Below, piece by piece: positions 1-9,438 of a DNA stretch of 64,000 nt. Below the pieces are notes generated by a model. The model searched no databases. It was given only the letters and a program-made list of their open reading frames with translations, and had not been told where the DNA came from. Positions within the stretch are counted from its first letter, which is position 1; each line of letters opens with the position of its first letter. Made by a program: the position numbers and the translations under genes. The DNA comes from Pseudoalteromonas luteoviolacea (GTDB lineage: Bacteria; Pseudomonadota; Gammaproteobacteria; Enterobacterales; Alteromonadaceae), in assembly GCF_021654285.1 (NCBI RefSeq), contig NZ_JAKFZS010000009.1, positions 124,001 through 188,000 on the forward strand. Direction: 5' to 3'.

Positions 1-216
1 GAATGCCGAAGGTAGTTTCAGCCCAAAGTAAAAGGCTAATCAGTAAGTAGTGTTTCTATAGACTCTGATACTATTAGTGTAATTAATAGCACTCTAGTGT
101 TAATAGATTTCCACCTAATGACAAGGAAAATTTAATAGATAGGGGAGATGAACAATGTGATGCGACCATAAAAGATGGGGTATTTTTCGCAGCTAACCAT
201 TTGAAACTGTAACCTA

Positions 217-492
217 CTACTTTTTATTTGAATGGTGCTTGTTTATAGTCGATTTGATACTTTTTCCTGATGTAAAGCCACAAATAAAGCATATGAAGAA
301 AAACTGCAGAATAGGAATATGTTTTCTTCCACTTTCCCATGCATCAACCTTTTCTTCAGTCGCTATAGGAAGTAGTTTTTGGCCTAACTGCTCTTGAGTA
401 AGGCCTGTGTCTTCGCGCATTGACTTAGCTGCAATGGCAAATTCAAGCCAAATGCCTTTAACCATTCCTATATTTTGAACTTTCTCTTTCAT
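217..492 (-). CDS. XRE-family HTH protein
   Basis: A 91-residue predicted DNA-binding regulator. A helix-turn-helix of the Cro/C1 type lies around residues 24-58 (SMREDTGLTQEQLGQKL, then a WESGRK recognition-end motif). The C-terminal third has a Cys-containing hydrophobic stretch (FFFICFICGF) that is also found in the protein at 1793-2074, so the two are paralogues. It is the last of four minus-strand genes in the order HTH, membrane protein, membrane protein, HTH. The ribosome binding site is weak. Target and partner are unknown; regulation of the adjacent membrane proteins is only inferred from position. Confidence 0.7.
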   Translation of the reverse strand: MKEKVQNIGMVKGIWLEFAIAAKSMREDTGLTQEQLGQKLLPIATEEKVDAWESGRKHIPILQFFFICFICGFTSGKSIKSTINKHHSNKK

Positions 493-549
493 AATGGGCC
501 TAATTACCGTAACACGTGATAAACAATATTATTAGAAACATCTGCTTCA

Positions 550-1143
550 TCACTTGTCCTTCGATTGAGTGATATTATTTCTTTTATTTATTTCACTAAC
601 TATTGATACATTGTTCATGCTAACGACTGGCTTTTTTAAGGCTACTTTAAGGATCAATACACCTTCAATGATTGTTGCTGGTATTAGTACACAGCCCAAT
701 GCATATTTTGTGAAAGCCCATGATTTTATAATGCTATATTCGTAAAGCTTCATCTCTACAAGCGCTATAAACGAAGCGGTTAAGCATATTGAATAGACAA
801 GCAGCAATAACCCTTCATATTTGGTGAAATGGTAATTGTTATATACACCTCTAAAAAAATTACTGAAAGGGCTTAAGGTTTTAGCTATAACTCTACGGAA
901 AATAATTACGTAAATATAAAGAGTGCCATACAAAAAGACCCATACATAGTAGTTATAACTCCACTCCCATACAATATCGATGAGCAAGGTATCAATCAGC
1001 TCTAGCATAAATAGCAGCCCTATAAAGCACCGGGAGTTTATATTCTTCCAGCCGGCTATCAACCCAATAGTGAAAGCCGCTGGGCTTAAATAGGCTACTG
1101 ATGTATATATCAATTCAGGTGTTATTTGATCAAAAAAAGGCAT
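550..1143 (-). CDS. Multi-pass membrane protein, paralogue of 1233-1781
   Basis: A 197-residue protein of unknown function with about five hydrophobic segments, predicted to sit in the inner membrane. It shares with the upstream neighbour the pattern N-C/S-R near residue 37 (WKNINSR versus WKNLNCR), a W..-YYYVW-like segment near residues 60-70, and YHFxxYEGxLL near residues 105-115. The two were therefore probably made by duplication. The polar C-terminal tail (about 25 residues) is cytoplasmic or periplasmic. No family is recognised. A role as partner of the flanking HTH proteins is inference from gene order only. Confidence 0.6.
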   Translation of the reverse strand: MPFFDQITPELIYTSVAYLSPAAFTIGLIAGWKNINSRCFIGLLFMLELIDTLLIDIVWEWSYNYYVWVFLYGTLYIYVIIFRRVIAKTLSPFSNFFRGVYNNYHFTKYEGLLLLVYSICLTASFIALVEMKLYEYSIIKSWAFTKYALGCVLIPATIIEGVLILKVALKKPVVSMNNVSIVSEINKRNNITQSKDK

Positions 1144-1232
1144 AGGGCATTTTCTTTATTGTTTGTGTTTTTTATACGCAGATGACGAGCCTTCATCTTG
1201 TGTGCAATAATCGTTATCTAGATTATCATATT

Positions 1233-1781
1233 TTAATACATTTTAGATGTAGAAAAATGATGAGCATCAGAATACCTATGCTGCAAAGAAAGAGAAATTA
1301 TGAAATACATAGCTGTAATATGCAGAAATAGTTGCACTGGACTAAAAGCAGCTTCAATGAATAACATAGAGTCTACTATATAAGCTACATATAAAGATGC
1401 TTCTAAAAAGCTAATAGAGTGAAGTATAAAAGAAGAAAAAAATATGAATAATAGCCCGCCTTCATATCTGCCAAAGTGGTAGCTGCTGTATATCCTTTTA
1501 AAAAAGTCGATGTGATACACTTTCTTTAATAATAGTCTTCTTGCTAATGTGGGGATTATAAATGTTAAGCAGACAAACATACCCCACAAATAATAATAGT
1601 GGCCCCAGGTAAGAGAGGCGTCATACATGCTAGAATCTAGAATTTCAATTAAAAGTAATAGAGAGAATAAATAACGACAGTTTAAGTTTTTCCAACTAAT
1701 AAAAAGGGCCGAAATAATTAAAGGTATTGACAAGAAAGTTAAAGAGCGAAATAAGCTTTCTAGGTCTTCATAACTAAACAT
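1233..1781 (-). CDS. Multi-pass membrane protein, paralogue of 550-1143
   Basis: A 182-residue predicted integral membrane protein with about five hydrophobic helices and the shared landmarks WKNLNCR, HYYYLWG and YHFGRYEGGLLF. It starts 11 bases after the stop of the upstream HTH gene on the minus strand, so co-transcription is likely. It has no recognisable enzyme motif. The pairing of an XRE regulator with a small membrane protein resembles regulator/anti-regulator or toxin-like membrane cassettes, but nothing in the sequence proves that. Confidence 0.6.
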   Translation of the reverse strand: MFSYEDLESLFRSLTFLSIPLIISALFISWKNLNCRYLFSLLLLIEILDSSMYDASLTWGHYYYLWGMFVCLTFIIPTLARRLLLKKVYHIDFFKRIYSSYHFGRYEGGLLFIFFSSFILHSISFLEASLYVAYIVDSMLFIEAAFSPVQLFLHITAMYFIISLSLQHRYSDAHHFSTSKMY

Positions 1782-1792
1782 TAAGTTGTGTC

Positions 1793-2074
1793 CTAGTTTC
1801 TTTTATTCTCAGGCTGCTGACTGTCAATTAGCTGTTTGGTTTTTTCTTCTGGACTGAATCCACAAACAAAACATATTAAAAAATAGCTAGTTAATGGAAC
1901 AGGCGTTTTCCCTGTTTCCCAGTTTGATATTGTGGCTTGGTCTACAGCAGGGATAAGTTTCTGGCCTAACTGACTTTGTGTTAGTCGAGCATCTTTTCTC
2001 ATCGATCTTATCGACTTGGCAGCTTCTCCCCATAAGCCATTAAACAATCCTAGTTGTCGAAGTTTTAGTTTCAT
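1793..2074 (-). CDS. XRE-family HTH protein
   Basis: A 93-residue Cro/C1-type regulator. The HTH is clear around residues 25-60 (MRKDARLTQSQLGQKL, then ATISNWETGKT), followed by the same hydrophobic FLICFVCGF element as in the 217-492 protein. It is the first gene of the minus-strand cluster and probably autoregulates it. The ribosome binding site is weak (AGAAAG). A similar architecture suggests a recent duplication of an HTH/membrane-protein pair followed by rearrangement. Confidence 0.75.
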   Translation of the reverse strand: MKLKLRQLGLFNGLWGEAAKSIRSMRKDARLTQSQLGQKLIPAVDQATISNWETGKTPVPLTSYFLICFVCGFSPEEKTKQLIDSQQPENKRN

Positions 2075-2805
2075 ATCTTTCTAAATTACCTTTTGATAAC
2101 AAGCTTAACAAAATTTATCATTAACAATACTGCATTTGCAAGCATTTATAGATAATTTGACGAATATTAATTTAATTATTAAATATTTACTTAAGTCGCT
2201 GTTTTTTGATGTGTCCAGCTTTGTTTTTTATTAATTAATTTATTTTAAAGTTGCTCTTTTTATTTTTCTTTTGATTTTGTGTTTTAATATAAATTTTTTT
2301 ATATGCCTCGTTTTTAAAGTCTGTTTTTCACTTTTGGTTATTGCTTATTTTGGGATTTTAAAGTAATTGGTCGAGCTCCAGGGTTTTATATTTAATTGTC
2401 AGCTCTACTAGTTTATTTTATTTTTATAAAAAATTGTGCGCAACAGAGATTGGAGGTTTTTTATTAATGGTACTTTATTGTTAAGGTGGGTTTAAAATTG
2501 CTTAAGTATCTGTATTAGAAAAAGAGGCAACATTTATATTTTTGGGTAATTAGGTGTAAGAATGTAGCTTATAATGCTTTTTCACTATGACTGTTAGAGT
2601 TAAATCGCGGCAAGCACGTTACAAAAAAGAGCACCTTCATAATTTCTTCTAGCAGTTAAGCAAAGAACAAAGTAAAGACAACAACATATTCAATTTACAG
2701 ATAGTTCTATATTTTGATAGAAGCGTTAAAAATCACTGCTTGATAATTAAGAATGGTGCATCTTGGGTGTTAAGTAAACACTTGAGTTCTTTCAATGAGC
2801 TCTAA
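2075..2805. other. AT-rich intergenic stretch
   Basis: About 730 bases, very rich in A and T, between two minus-strand transcription units. I see no ORF with a convincing start and no RNA gene. It may hold the promoter of the 1793-2074 cluster and untranslated sequence downstream of the peptide gene at 2806-2892. Confidence 0.5.
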
Positions 2806-2892
2806 CTATCTTGGGATGTAAGTAGGCCTTTCGATGCCACCTGAAATTCCACCAATTACTTTATAGAGATCTTTTGTTGCTAGCTCTTTCAT
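2806..2892 (-). CDS. 28-residue peptide with Gly-Gly leader motif
   Basis: A very short ORF beginning MKELATKDLYKVIGG and ending ERPTYIPR before a TAG stop. It has a good ribosome binding site (AAGGAA, 8 bases before the ATG), nearly identical in layout to that of the secreted-protein gene at 9439-9696. Hydrophobic spacing before a GG pair is the hallmark of double-glycine leaders cleaved by peptidase-containing ABC transporters; a second GG follows four residues later. If cleaved after the first GG the product would be 13 residues. No transporter or modification enzyme lies next to it, so export and function are unproven. Confidence 0.45.
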   Translation of the reverse strand: MKELATKDLYKVIGGISGGIERPTYIPR

Positions 2893-3030
2893 TTTATTTT
2901 TCCTTGTATTGATAATTATATTAATAACCTATGAGCTATTTCAGCAGTAATTTTGCCTAAGGTAAAGGCTAAATTTAATTTATTTCGCTGAATATTTAAA
3001 GCAAGTTATGAGGATTCTATTAGGTATATG

Positions 3031-3077
3031 AATAAAAAATGGGTTAGGTGGTGCAGTCGGTAATGAACTGCACCGCC
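3031..3077 (-). terminator. Probable terminator of the lipoprotein gene
   Basis: On the minus strand an 11-bp stem (arms at 3047-3057 and 3067-3077, one G-T pair) is followed after about 7 bases by a run of six T. It lies some 55 bases downstream of the stop of the minus-strand lipoprotein gene. Confidence 0.5.
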
Positions 3078-3132
3078 TAGTCGTTGGCTAATGTAAACTG
3101 TATCTTATTAAATAATCGTTATTCAGTTATAT

Positions 3133-4695
3133 TTAATCGGTGCAGCTGTTCCATACCTCACCATCACTGCTGCAGTGCATGACATACGTACCGTCATCTT
3201 GATAAGTTTGGCGAGTCCATGTGCCATCACTGTATTTAGATGTTGTGACACGATTATCACCAGAATCATCTGTAATACGTTTATGCCAAGAGTAAAATGG
3301 GATAGTGACTTCATTATCAAACTCATACCCTGAGTGCGCAAAGTAAAGTGCTAGGGTTAATATGTCTAATATGCTTGTCTTGTCACCAATGTTGATCCAG
3401 TTGTTTAAATCAGTTTTTGTATTATTGTCTTGTGTAAATTCAGCTAAATAATTGATTGGACCTTGGCTATAGTCAACCGATAAGCCTCGATGAACGGCAT
3501 CGCTAAAGTCGACATCTTTATCACAAAGCTGATCTTGTGAAGTCCGATCAACAGATTTGTAGTTATCGAGTGAGTAGGTGATCCCGTCAATTGTGAAACT
3601 AAGCTTTTCTGAGTGATGACAAAGGCCGAGATCATCGGTGCTATTTTTTACCATATCAACCGTTCGGCTGTATGAATGACCATCGCCCCACGGGCTTTGC
3701 TCTATTTTACGGTCGTAATGTACAAACAAGACATGCTCTAAATCGTCATCCATTCGCACAGTTTCATCCACTATGGTTTGATCACCTTCGCCAAAAATAA
3801 GCACACGTCGATACCAAACTAATTGGCTGCTTTGTGATTGCTCTGGTGGCGCATCTTGATAATGCAGCACGCGTATCTCATGGGAGTTTAGGTATTCTTT
3901 TGCCAAAGCCATGTGTTTTTCTATACTAGCTTGTAATCCTTTTACGATATCCTCAGCTAGTTTTTGTAGGCTTTCATCACCACTCTCAATATAATCACTA
4001 AATAATTGCGCTTCAGAGATATTGTAATGCTCAATAACCTGAGCTGTACTTTCTTGCATAACTATCTGTAGCTGCTCTTTGAGTTGATTGTTTACAATAA
4101 TTTCGGCGCAAGTCTTATTATTAAAGGCATCTGTATTATTCAATGACTGCCACAACACTGTTGTGAGCGGGGTAATGTGTAGGCTCTGCGCATCGTTTAG
4201 ATTGCTCAGAGTTGGTGGGAGTACCATTTGATACGCTTTGGTAACTTCACCTAAATCTTCATCAATCGCACCAACTGGTACGTCAACATAAGTTGGGACG
4301 TATGCTGCGCATTTCTCTTGTTCTTCAGTTAATTCTAGTAAATAACTCCCCTTATCTGTGGAGATAGCGAAAGGCTCTTCCTCATCTTGCTGTGCATTAC
4401 CGTTTAGGTCAAGCCATACGGTTGCGCCTTTGACATAACCATCAATTACTCTACCTCGTCTTGCATATCGGTTTTCTTCAGCTGTAATAGGCGGCTTTGT
4501 AGTCCCTGTACTGTTATTCGATGATTCAGATCCTGCACCCGTTTGGTTTGCACTATCACTGCTTGGTGTATTTTTGGATGTTTTACTATCTAATGGTATA
4601 GAAGGGCCGCTTGTACCGCCACTTCCTCCACATGCAGTGAAAAGAGAGCTACATAAAAGTGCTACTGAGAGCGATTTTAATTGAGTTGTAAACAT
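3133..4695 (-). CDS. Secreted lipoprotein of unknown function
   Basis: A 520-residue predicted outer-membrane or surface lipoprotein. A signal peptide ends in a lipobox (LFTAC, lipidated Cys about residue 22) followed by Gly/Ser-rich linker sequence. Residues about 82-110 (RVIDGYVKGATVWLDLNGN) match the B-like fold seen at the N terminus of many Shewanella/Pseudoalteromonas surface lipoproteins, with an Asp-rich loop that could bind calcium. The C-terminal half is not recognised and ends WNSCTD. The start is supported by AAGGA 7 bases upstream. It diverges from the hybrid sensor gene at 4986, which might control it; that is inference. Confidence 0.8.
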   Translation of the reverse strand: MFTTQLKSLSVALLCSSLFTACGGSGGTSGPSIPLDSKTSKNTPSSDSANQTGAGSESSNNSTGTTKPPITAEENRYARRGRVIDGYVKGATVWLDLNGNAQQDEEEPFAISTDKGSYLLELTEEQEKCAAYVPTYVDVPVGAIDEDLGEVTKAYQMVLPPTLSNLNDAQSLHITPLTTVLWQSLNNTDAFNNKTCAEIIVNNQLKEQLQIVMQESTAQVIEHYNISEAQLFSDYIESGDESLQKLAEDIVKGLQASIEKHMALAKEYLNSHEIRVLHYQDAPPEQSQSSQLVWYRRVLIFGEGDQTIVDETVRMDDDLEHVLFVHYDRKIEQSPWGDGHSYSRTVDMVKNSTDDLGLCHHSEKLSFTIDGITYSLDNYKSVDRTSQDQLCDKDVDFSDAVHRGLSVDYSQGPINYLAEFTQDNNTKTDLNNWINIGDKTSILDILTLALYFAHSGYEFDNEVTIPFYSWHKRITDDSGDNRVTTSKYSDGTWTRQTYQDDGTYVMHCSSDGEVWNSCTD

Positions 4696-4985
4696 GCATG
4701 TTCCTTGTTACGCAGGTTTATTAAGTGACTGCTTAATCATTTATTTTTAGTATTGCCTTGCAAAATTATCTGATTCACAAAGCACTGATGAATGATCACT
4801 ATTTTACGTAATATGGGTTAATTTGTGGTAGCTCAAAATAGACAAAAAAGTGTAATTATCTGCCTAAATTAAGAATTTAGATTCTTGTTTAATAATTATT
4901 ATGTTGTTGCTATTATGTCAACTAGGAACAAGGTTTTTCAACCTGAAGTTATAAAAATAAGTATATATAACAATAATTTGTCATT

Positions 4986-7900
4986 ATGGTTCTCAACTTT
5001 ATATTGCGCGTTTTCTTTAGTTACTTAATTCTTATTAGCGTCTTTTTTTGTGCAAAAAGCATCGCTGTGTCTAATTTATCATCTGTGTTAGGTGTAGGAG
5101 ATGGTTTACCTAGTAATCGTGTGTTTGACATTGAACGTGATGGTTCTGGGTTTATGTGGCTGGCAACAGAGCAGGGGATCGCGCGTTATGATGGTACACA
5201 AGTAATACGTTTTTCTGCACATGAAACCCCTGAGTTGAGTTCATCTCTTAAAGTCCGTGATTTATTAATTGATTCAAGCGAACAGCTTTGGGTGGCAGGT
5301 AGCCAAGGCTTAGAAGTACTGAGGCCAAAAAGCGAATGGTTTGAACCTGTAGTACCGATTGGACAAGATAGCGCACTCAATGTGTATAGTGTATTCGAAT
5401 CCAATGAAAAAATTGTTTGGGTTGGTGCAAAATCAGGGCTATATAGAGTTACCAATACGACGCTTTCTCTTGTAGAGCTTAGCCTAAATGAGTCACGGTT
5501 AACGCCCCATGTTTTATCTATTACAGATGCAGGTGATAATAAACTCTTGCTAGCAACAGATAGTGGCATCATGCTGGCTAATACAGCTACCCAAAGCGTA
5601 AACTATATCAAGGATAAAGATGGAGAGACTGTTTTTGCAGATAGAATTTGGCGTTTAGCAGATGGCACTATATGGCTGGCGATGCACGGAATAGGACTTG
5701 CCACTTATGATGTGAAAAAACACACCGTCGAGCTGCGTTATATAGACCAAAACGAGTTCGATACTGTTGGCTATGTGTTTGACTTGATAAAAGGTGATGA
5801 CCATATATTGGCTGCATCTTTAAATACAGGTTTGCTTAGATTAGACAGTGGCGAAGTTGAGACAAGTAAAGGTTTGCCTCCTTTGCTGACGTTATTCCAT
5901 GATAAGCAAGTCACTGCATTTGGTAGTTATAGTGAAGGGGTAACGGTCGCCGTTGCTAATGAGCGTGCGATTACAAATAGTCACTTTGTTCACCCCAGTG
6001 AAACTGAGCAATATGAAATCAACGACATTATTGTTGTGAAGGATGATATATGGTTTGCTGATCAACTGGCGGGAATTTGTCGTTATTCAATTGAGGGGAA
6101 CTTTAAGTCCTGCCTTGAAACAGAAGACCTATCAGCGCAGGCATTGGCGGTTACCTCTGATGGAATCGTTTGGGCTAGCTTATATAAAAGCGTTGTTAAA
6201 ATTGACCCAGTGTCCATGAAGATTATTCAGCAATACGACTTAGCACAGTCTGACTTACCGGATGCAATTTACTCAATTGCAGTGCAAAACGAACACACAT
6301 TGTGGCTGGCGCATAGCTTTGATGGTTTGACACGTTTGAACCTGGAAACAAATCAAGTATCACGTTTTTATTCTGATAACTCTGTTCTGAACAGTGATGA
6401 AGTGCATGATATCGAGTTGGTTCAAGATACTTTATGGGTAGCAACAAGCACAGGCTTACAAGCTTTTGATGTAAGTTCAAATGAGCTTATACCTAGTCAA
6501 CAAACAGCGCTAAATATTAAAAATGCAGTGTACGACTTAACGATTAGCTCAAGTGGTGCGTTATTTGTTCAGACTAACGTTGATTTGAAGATGCTCGATT
6601 TAAACTCAGGTCTTTGGCGTGCTCTGCCAGATAAAATAAGTTCGTTGACAGATACGAGTATCGCATTTGGTGACGCCGGTGAAATATGGTTTGCAAGTAG
6701 TCATGGTTTAATTGGGTGGTCTCCCAGAGTGTCAGATAACGCGCTCCGTTATTTTGACAAAGGCGATGGTTTATATGCCCAAGGTTATGTAGGCAGTGCA
6801 GCAGCAAAGGTATATGACAAAGTTGTATTTGCAAGTGCTGATGGTCTGAGTATTTTTGACCCTGCCTACCTAACATTTGCCGAGTCATCGCCTAAAGTTA
6901 GCGAGTTTGAATTGACGTTACCAGACGGGATGACAACAAGGTACTTTAATCAGTCAAGCTTAACTGCATTACCTTATGAGCATGCAAGTATGCGGTTTGT
7001 ATTAGCAAATACAAACTTCTCGAGCCCATCGAAACAGCGATTTAAGTATAAACTCGAGGGTGTTTCAAATACTTGGATTGAATTAGGTAAGAGCCGCACC
7101 CTAATGATCCCAAAGCTTAAGTATGGGAGTTACAAGCTATTGTTACAAAGTACAGATAGCAACGGGAATTGGTCTGACAATACTGGGCAGTTTTCATTTG
7201 TTATTCAAACCCCTTGGTATGTTACTACTTGGGCGTATTGCATGTATATATGCCTTTTTGTTTTGGTCTTATTTGCAATTTATCGAGTGCGAATAAGTGC
7301 AATGCATCGTATCCAAGTTGCATTAGAAGCAGAGGTAGAGAAGCAAACAAAAGAAATAAGTAATCAAAACAAATTACTAACACAAAAAAGTGATGAACTG
7401 GCGTTCGCGCAAGCGCAAAAAACTACGCTATTGCGAACACTATCTCATGAACTCATGACCCCAGTCTCTTTAATTCAAGGCCCTGCTGAACAGTTGGTTA
7501 AGTTGCAACATGCGAGTGAGCGCAGCCAAATGGCAAATATTGTGATCAGCAACGCCAAGCGCCTAAAAATATTAATAGAACAGTTGATGCAGGTGTCGAA
7601 TTCTGAAAAACCAAACACCCAAATAGGTGAACAATCAGAGCCTCCGACCATGCACTTTAGCTTGTCTCAAATATGTGAAGAGCAGGTTGCTGCGTTTATT
7701 CCTTTGGCAGAAAAAACGCAGATAACACTTATAACTCAGATTGATAGAGATATTGAAGTTGCGGCACATCCCGACCAGCTTGAAAAGTGCGTCAGTAACC
7801 TTATCAGTAATGCTATTAAATACAGTCATGCAGGCGGCGAGGTTTTAATTGAACTCAAAGCTTCAAAAGCTAAGCCACAACAATGTTGCTTGCGAGTTAA

Positions 7901-8972
7901 GGATCAAGGAATAGGCATTGAGCAAGTAGAGCACAAAGCGATTTTTACACCCGAGTATCGAACAGCAAGCGGGCGAGAAACAGGGGTTGGCTTGGGCATT
8001 GGGTTAAGTGTCGTTAAAGCAGTTGTTGATGAATTAAATGGCGTTATTGATGTAAAGTCAGCATTAGGAAAAGGCAGCGAATTTTGCATTACTTTAGATA
8101 CGCTTCAGAGTAAAGTGTATTTAGCATCACCAAAACCAATTGAAAATACGCGTGCACAAACGAGCGAGAAAACGCTGTTGATTGTGGATGATACTCCGGA
8201 CATGTTGGTGCTTTTGAACAGTATATTTGAGCCTCATTATAAAGTGGTGCAAGCGGTGGATGGCTTGCAAGGCGTAAAAATTGCGACTGAAATACTCCCA
8301 GATCTAATTATCTCAGATGTGATGATGCCAAATTTAGATGGGTTTGGTTTGTTAAGTCGAGTAAAGCAGGGGTCGCTAACAGCACATATCCCAGTAATAT
8401 TATTGACTGCAAACCTTAATGAACAAAAAGAACTAGAGGGGTTGAGCCGCCAAGCGGATGACTATATTACCAAACCATTTAGCGTTCAGGCTTTAGAATT
8501 AAAAGTACGTAATGTCTTTTTACATCAAGCCGCCAATTTAGCTAAGTGGCATGCTCGTGTAGATAACAAAGATATTAAAAGCATAGATTTACCCATTTTA
8601 CCTAAGCTTAAATTTAAAGATGAGCCGCATATTTATGACTTTTTAGATAAGTTGGATAAGGTGATCCATCAGTGTTATCAAAATCCAGATATAGCCGTCG
8701 TTCAGCTTGCAAAAGAAATGGCCTTGAGTGAGCGTCAATTGCATCGTAAGTTAACTGCAGTCATATCAATGGGGGCGAATGAGTATTTGCGAACTTATCG
8801 TTTGTATCAGTCCATTACACCACTATTACATGGCAAAAGTGTTGCGCAAGTCGCTGACTTAGTTGGATTTAACTCTTCGTCATATTTTAGTGCTTGCTTT
8901 AAAAAGCATTATGGAATGACTGCAAAAAGTTATGTACAAATGCAAAGAGAAAAGCATAAAACGGTTATATAG
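4986..8972 (+). CDS. Hybrid two-component sensor/regulator with AraC output
   Basis: A 1328-residue one-chain signalling protein. In order: signal peptide/membrane anchor (1-27), two-component-regulator propeller repeats (about 30-690), a Y_Y_Y-type domain (about 700-755), one membrane helix (about 760-785), coiled coil, histidine kinase with H-box His821 in SHELMTP and ATPase boxes (NLISNAIKYS, KDQGIGIE, GVGLGIGLS), a receiver with acidic pair at 1068-1069 and phospho-acceptor Asp1111, and an AraC HTH (about 1225-1325). Such proteins usually sense polysaccharide breakdown products in the periplasm and activate degradation genes. Here no glycan-utilisation cluster is adjacent; the divergent lipoprotein is the only visible candidate target. 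No clear ribosome binding site precedes the ATG. Confidence 0.9.
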   Translation: MVLNFILRVFFSYLILISVFFCAKSIAVSNLSSVLGVGDGLPSNRVFDIERDGSGFMWLATEQGIARYDGTQVIRFSAHETPELSSSLKVRDLLIDSSEQLWVAGSQGLEVLRPKSEWFEPVVPIGQDSALNVYSVFESNEKIVWVGAKSGLYRVTNTTLSLVELSLNESRLTPHVLSITDAGDNKLLLATDSGIMLANTATQSVNYIKDKDGETVFADRIWRLADGTIWLAMHGIGLATYDVKKHTVELRYIDQNEFDTVGYVFDLIKGDDHILAASLNTGLLRLDSGEVETSKGLPPLLTLFHDKQVTAFGSYSEGVTVAVANERAITNSHFVHPSETEQYEINDIIVVKDDIWFADQLAGICRYSIEGNFKSCLETEDLSAQALAVTSDGIVWASLYKSVVKIDPVSMKIIQQYDLAQSDLPDAIYSIAVQNEHTLWLAHSFDGLTRLNLETNQVSRFYSDNSVLNSDEVHDIELVQDTLWVATSTGLQAFDVSSNELIPSQQTALNIKNAVYDLTISSSGALFVQTNVDLKMLDLNSGLWRALPDKISSLTDTSIAFGDAGEIWFASSHGLIGWSPRVSDNALRYFDKGDGLYAQGYVGSAAAKVYDKVVFASADGLSIFDPAYLTFAESSPKVSEFELTLPDGMTTRYFNQSSLTALPYEHASMRFVLANTNFSSPSKQRFKYKLEGVSNTWIELGKSRTLMIPKLKYGSYKLLLQSTDSNGNWSDNTGQFSFVIQTPWYVTTWAYCMYICLFVLVLFAIYRVRISAMHRIQVALEAEVEKQTKEISNQNKLLTQKSDELAFAQAQKTTLLRTLSHELMTPVSLIQGPAEQLVKLQHASERSQMANIVISNAKRLKILIEQLMQVSNSEKPNTQIGEQSEPPTMHFSLSQICEEQVAAFIPLAEKTQITLITQIDRDIEVAAHPDQLEKCVSNLISNAIKYSHAGGEVLIELKASKAKPQQCCLRVKDQGIGIEQVEHKAIFTPEYRTASGRETGVGLGIGLSVVKAVVDELNGVIDVKSALGKGSEFCITLDTLQSKVYLASPKPIENTRAQTSEKTLLIVDDTPDMLVLLNSIFEPHYKVVQAVDGLQGVKIATEILPDLIISDVMMPNLDGFGLLSRVKQGSLTAHIPVILLTANLNEQKELEGLSRQADDYITKPFSVQALELKVRNVFLHQAANLAKWHARVDNKDIKSIDLPILPKLKFKDEPHIYDFLDKLDKVIHQCYQNPDIAVVQLAKEMALSERQLHRKLTAVISMGANEYLRTYRLYQSITPLLHGKSVAQVADLVGFNSSSYFSACFKKHYGMTAKSYVQMQREKHKTVI

Positions 8973-8985
8973 TGAGATAGTTATG

Positions 8986-9012
8986 TAAAGAGGTGTATTC
9001 ACCTCTTTTTTC
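8986..9012 (+). terminator. Intrinsic terminator after the hybrid sensor
   Basis: A perfect 9-bp stem (8987-8995 with 9000-9008) with a TATT loop runs directly into a T tract. It sits 14 bases after the sensor stop codon and can also slow transcripts of the convergent minus-strand gene. Confidence 0.85.
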
Positions 9013-9027
9013 TCGATTCAGCTAATG

Positions 9028-9258
9028 TTATAAGTATCTTATATTAGAGATCCCGCCTTCCATACGACATTCATAATGCAGCGTTCTTACATCTCTCTCA
9101 TTGTATACCACTTCTTTCCAAATTGGATGAAGAGAAGAGTAAGGGTCTTCACAGGTAAAGATGATTATGGGTGAGTTAGCCGCATTCGCTTGATTACTAA
9201 AAGATACTACACATGCTAAAGCTATAGCTGCTCCCGAGACAATAGATGCTAATTTCAT
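9028..9258 (-). CDS. Small secreted two-Cys protein
   Basis: 76 residues: a typical signal peptide with likely cleavage after ANA (about residue 27), then a mature part of about 50 residues with two Cys (IIFTCEDP and LHYECRMEGG) that could form a disulfide in the periplasm. AAGGAA lies 7-8 bases before the ATG. The spacing of FTC, a Trp, LxY and C resembles the next gene (9439-9696), suggesting a diverged tandem pair. No family recognised. Confidence 0.6.
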   Translation of the reverse strand: MKLASIVSGAAIALACVVSFSNQANAANSPIIIFTCEDPYSSLHPIWKEVVYNERDVRTLHYECRMEGGISNIRYL

Positions 9259-9438
9259 TTTAAATTCCTTATTGATTAGCGTTAATTTCCTCTTTACGAC
9301 GTTTATGACAAGAAAAAAATAAGTATTTTGTACCTAAAATGAGATTTTTCATTTAAAGCTTTATGGCTGGGGGAATCAGGTTGCTTGGGTAAGCAGGTGC
9401 TAGCCAGCATAAAGCTAAATGTAGAAATACTTAGGGTA

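Noticed and set aside
2584-2660. Short plus-strand ORF reading MTVRVKSRQARYKKEH
   Set aside because: Only 21 codons, no ribosome binding site; possibly a transposase end but not supportable.
9363-9378. GCTGGGGGAAT segment as an attachment-site copy of the ssrA 3' end
   Set aside because: Only about ten bases resemble the ssrA end, with a mismatch and no further extension; compatible with chance.
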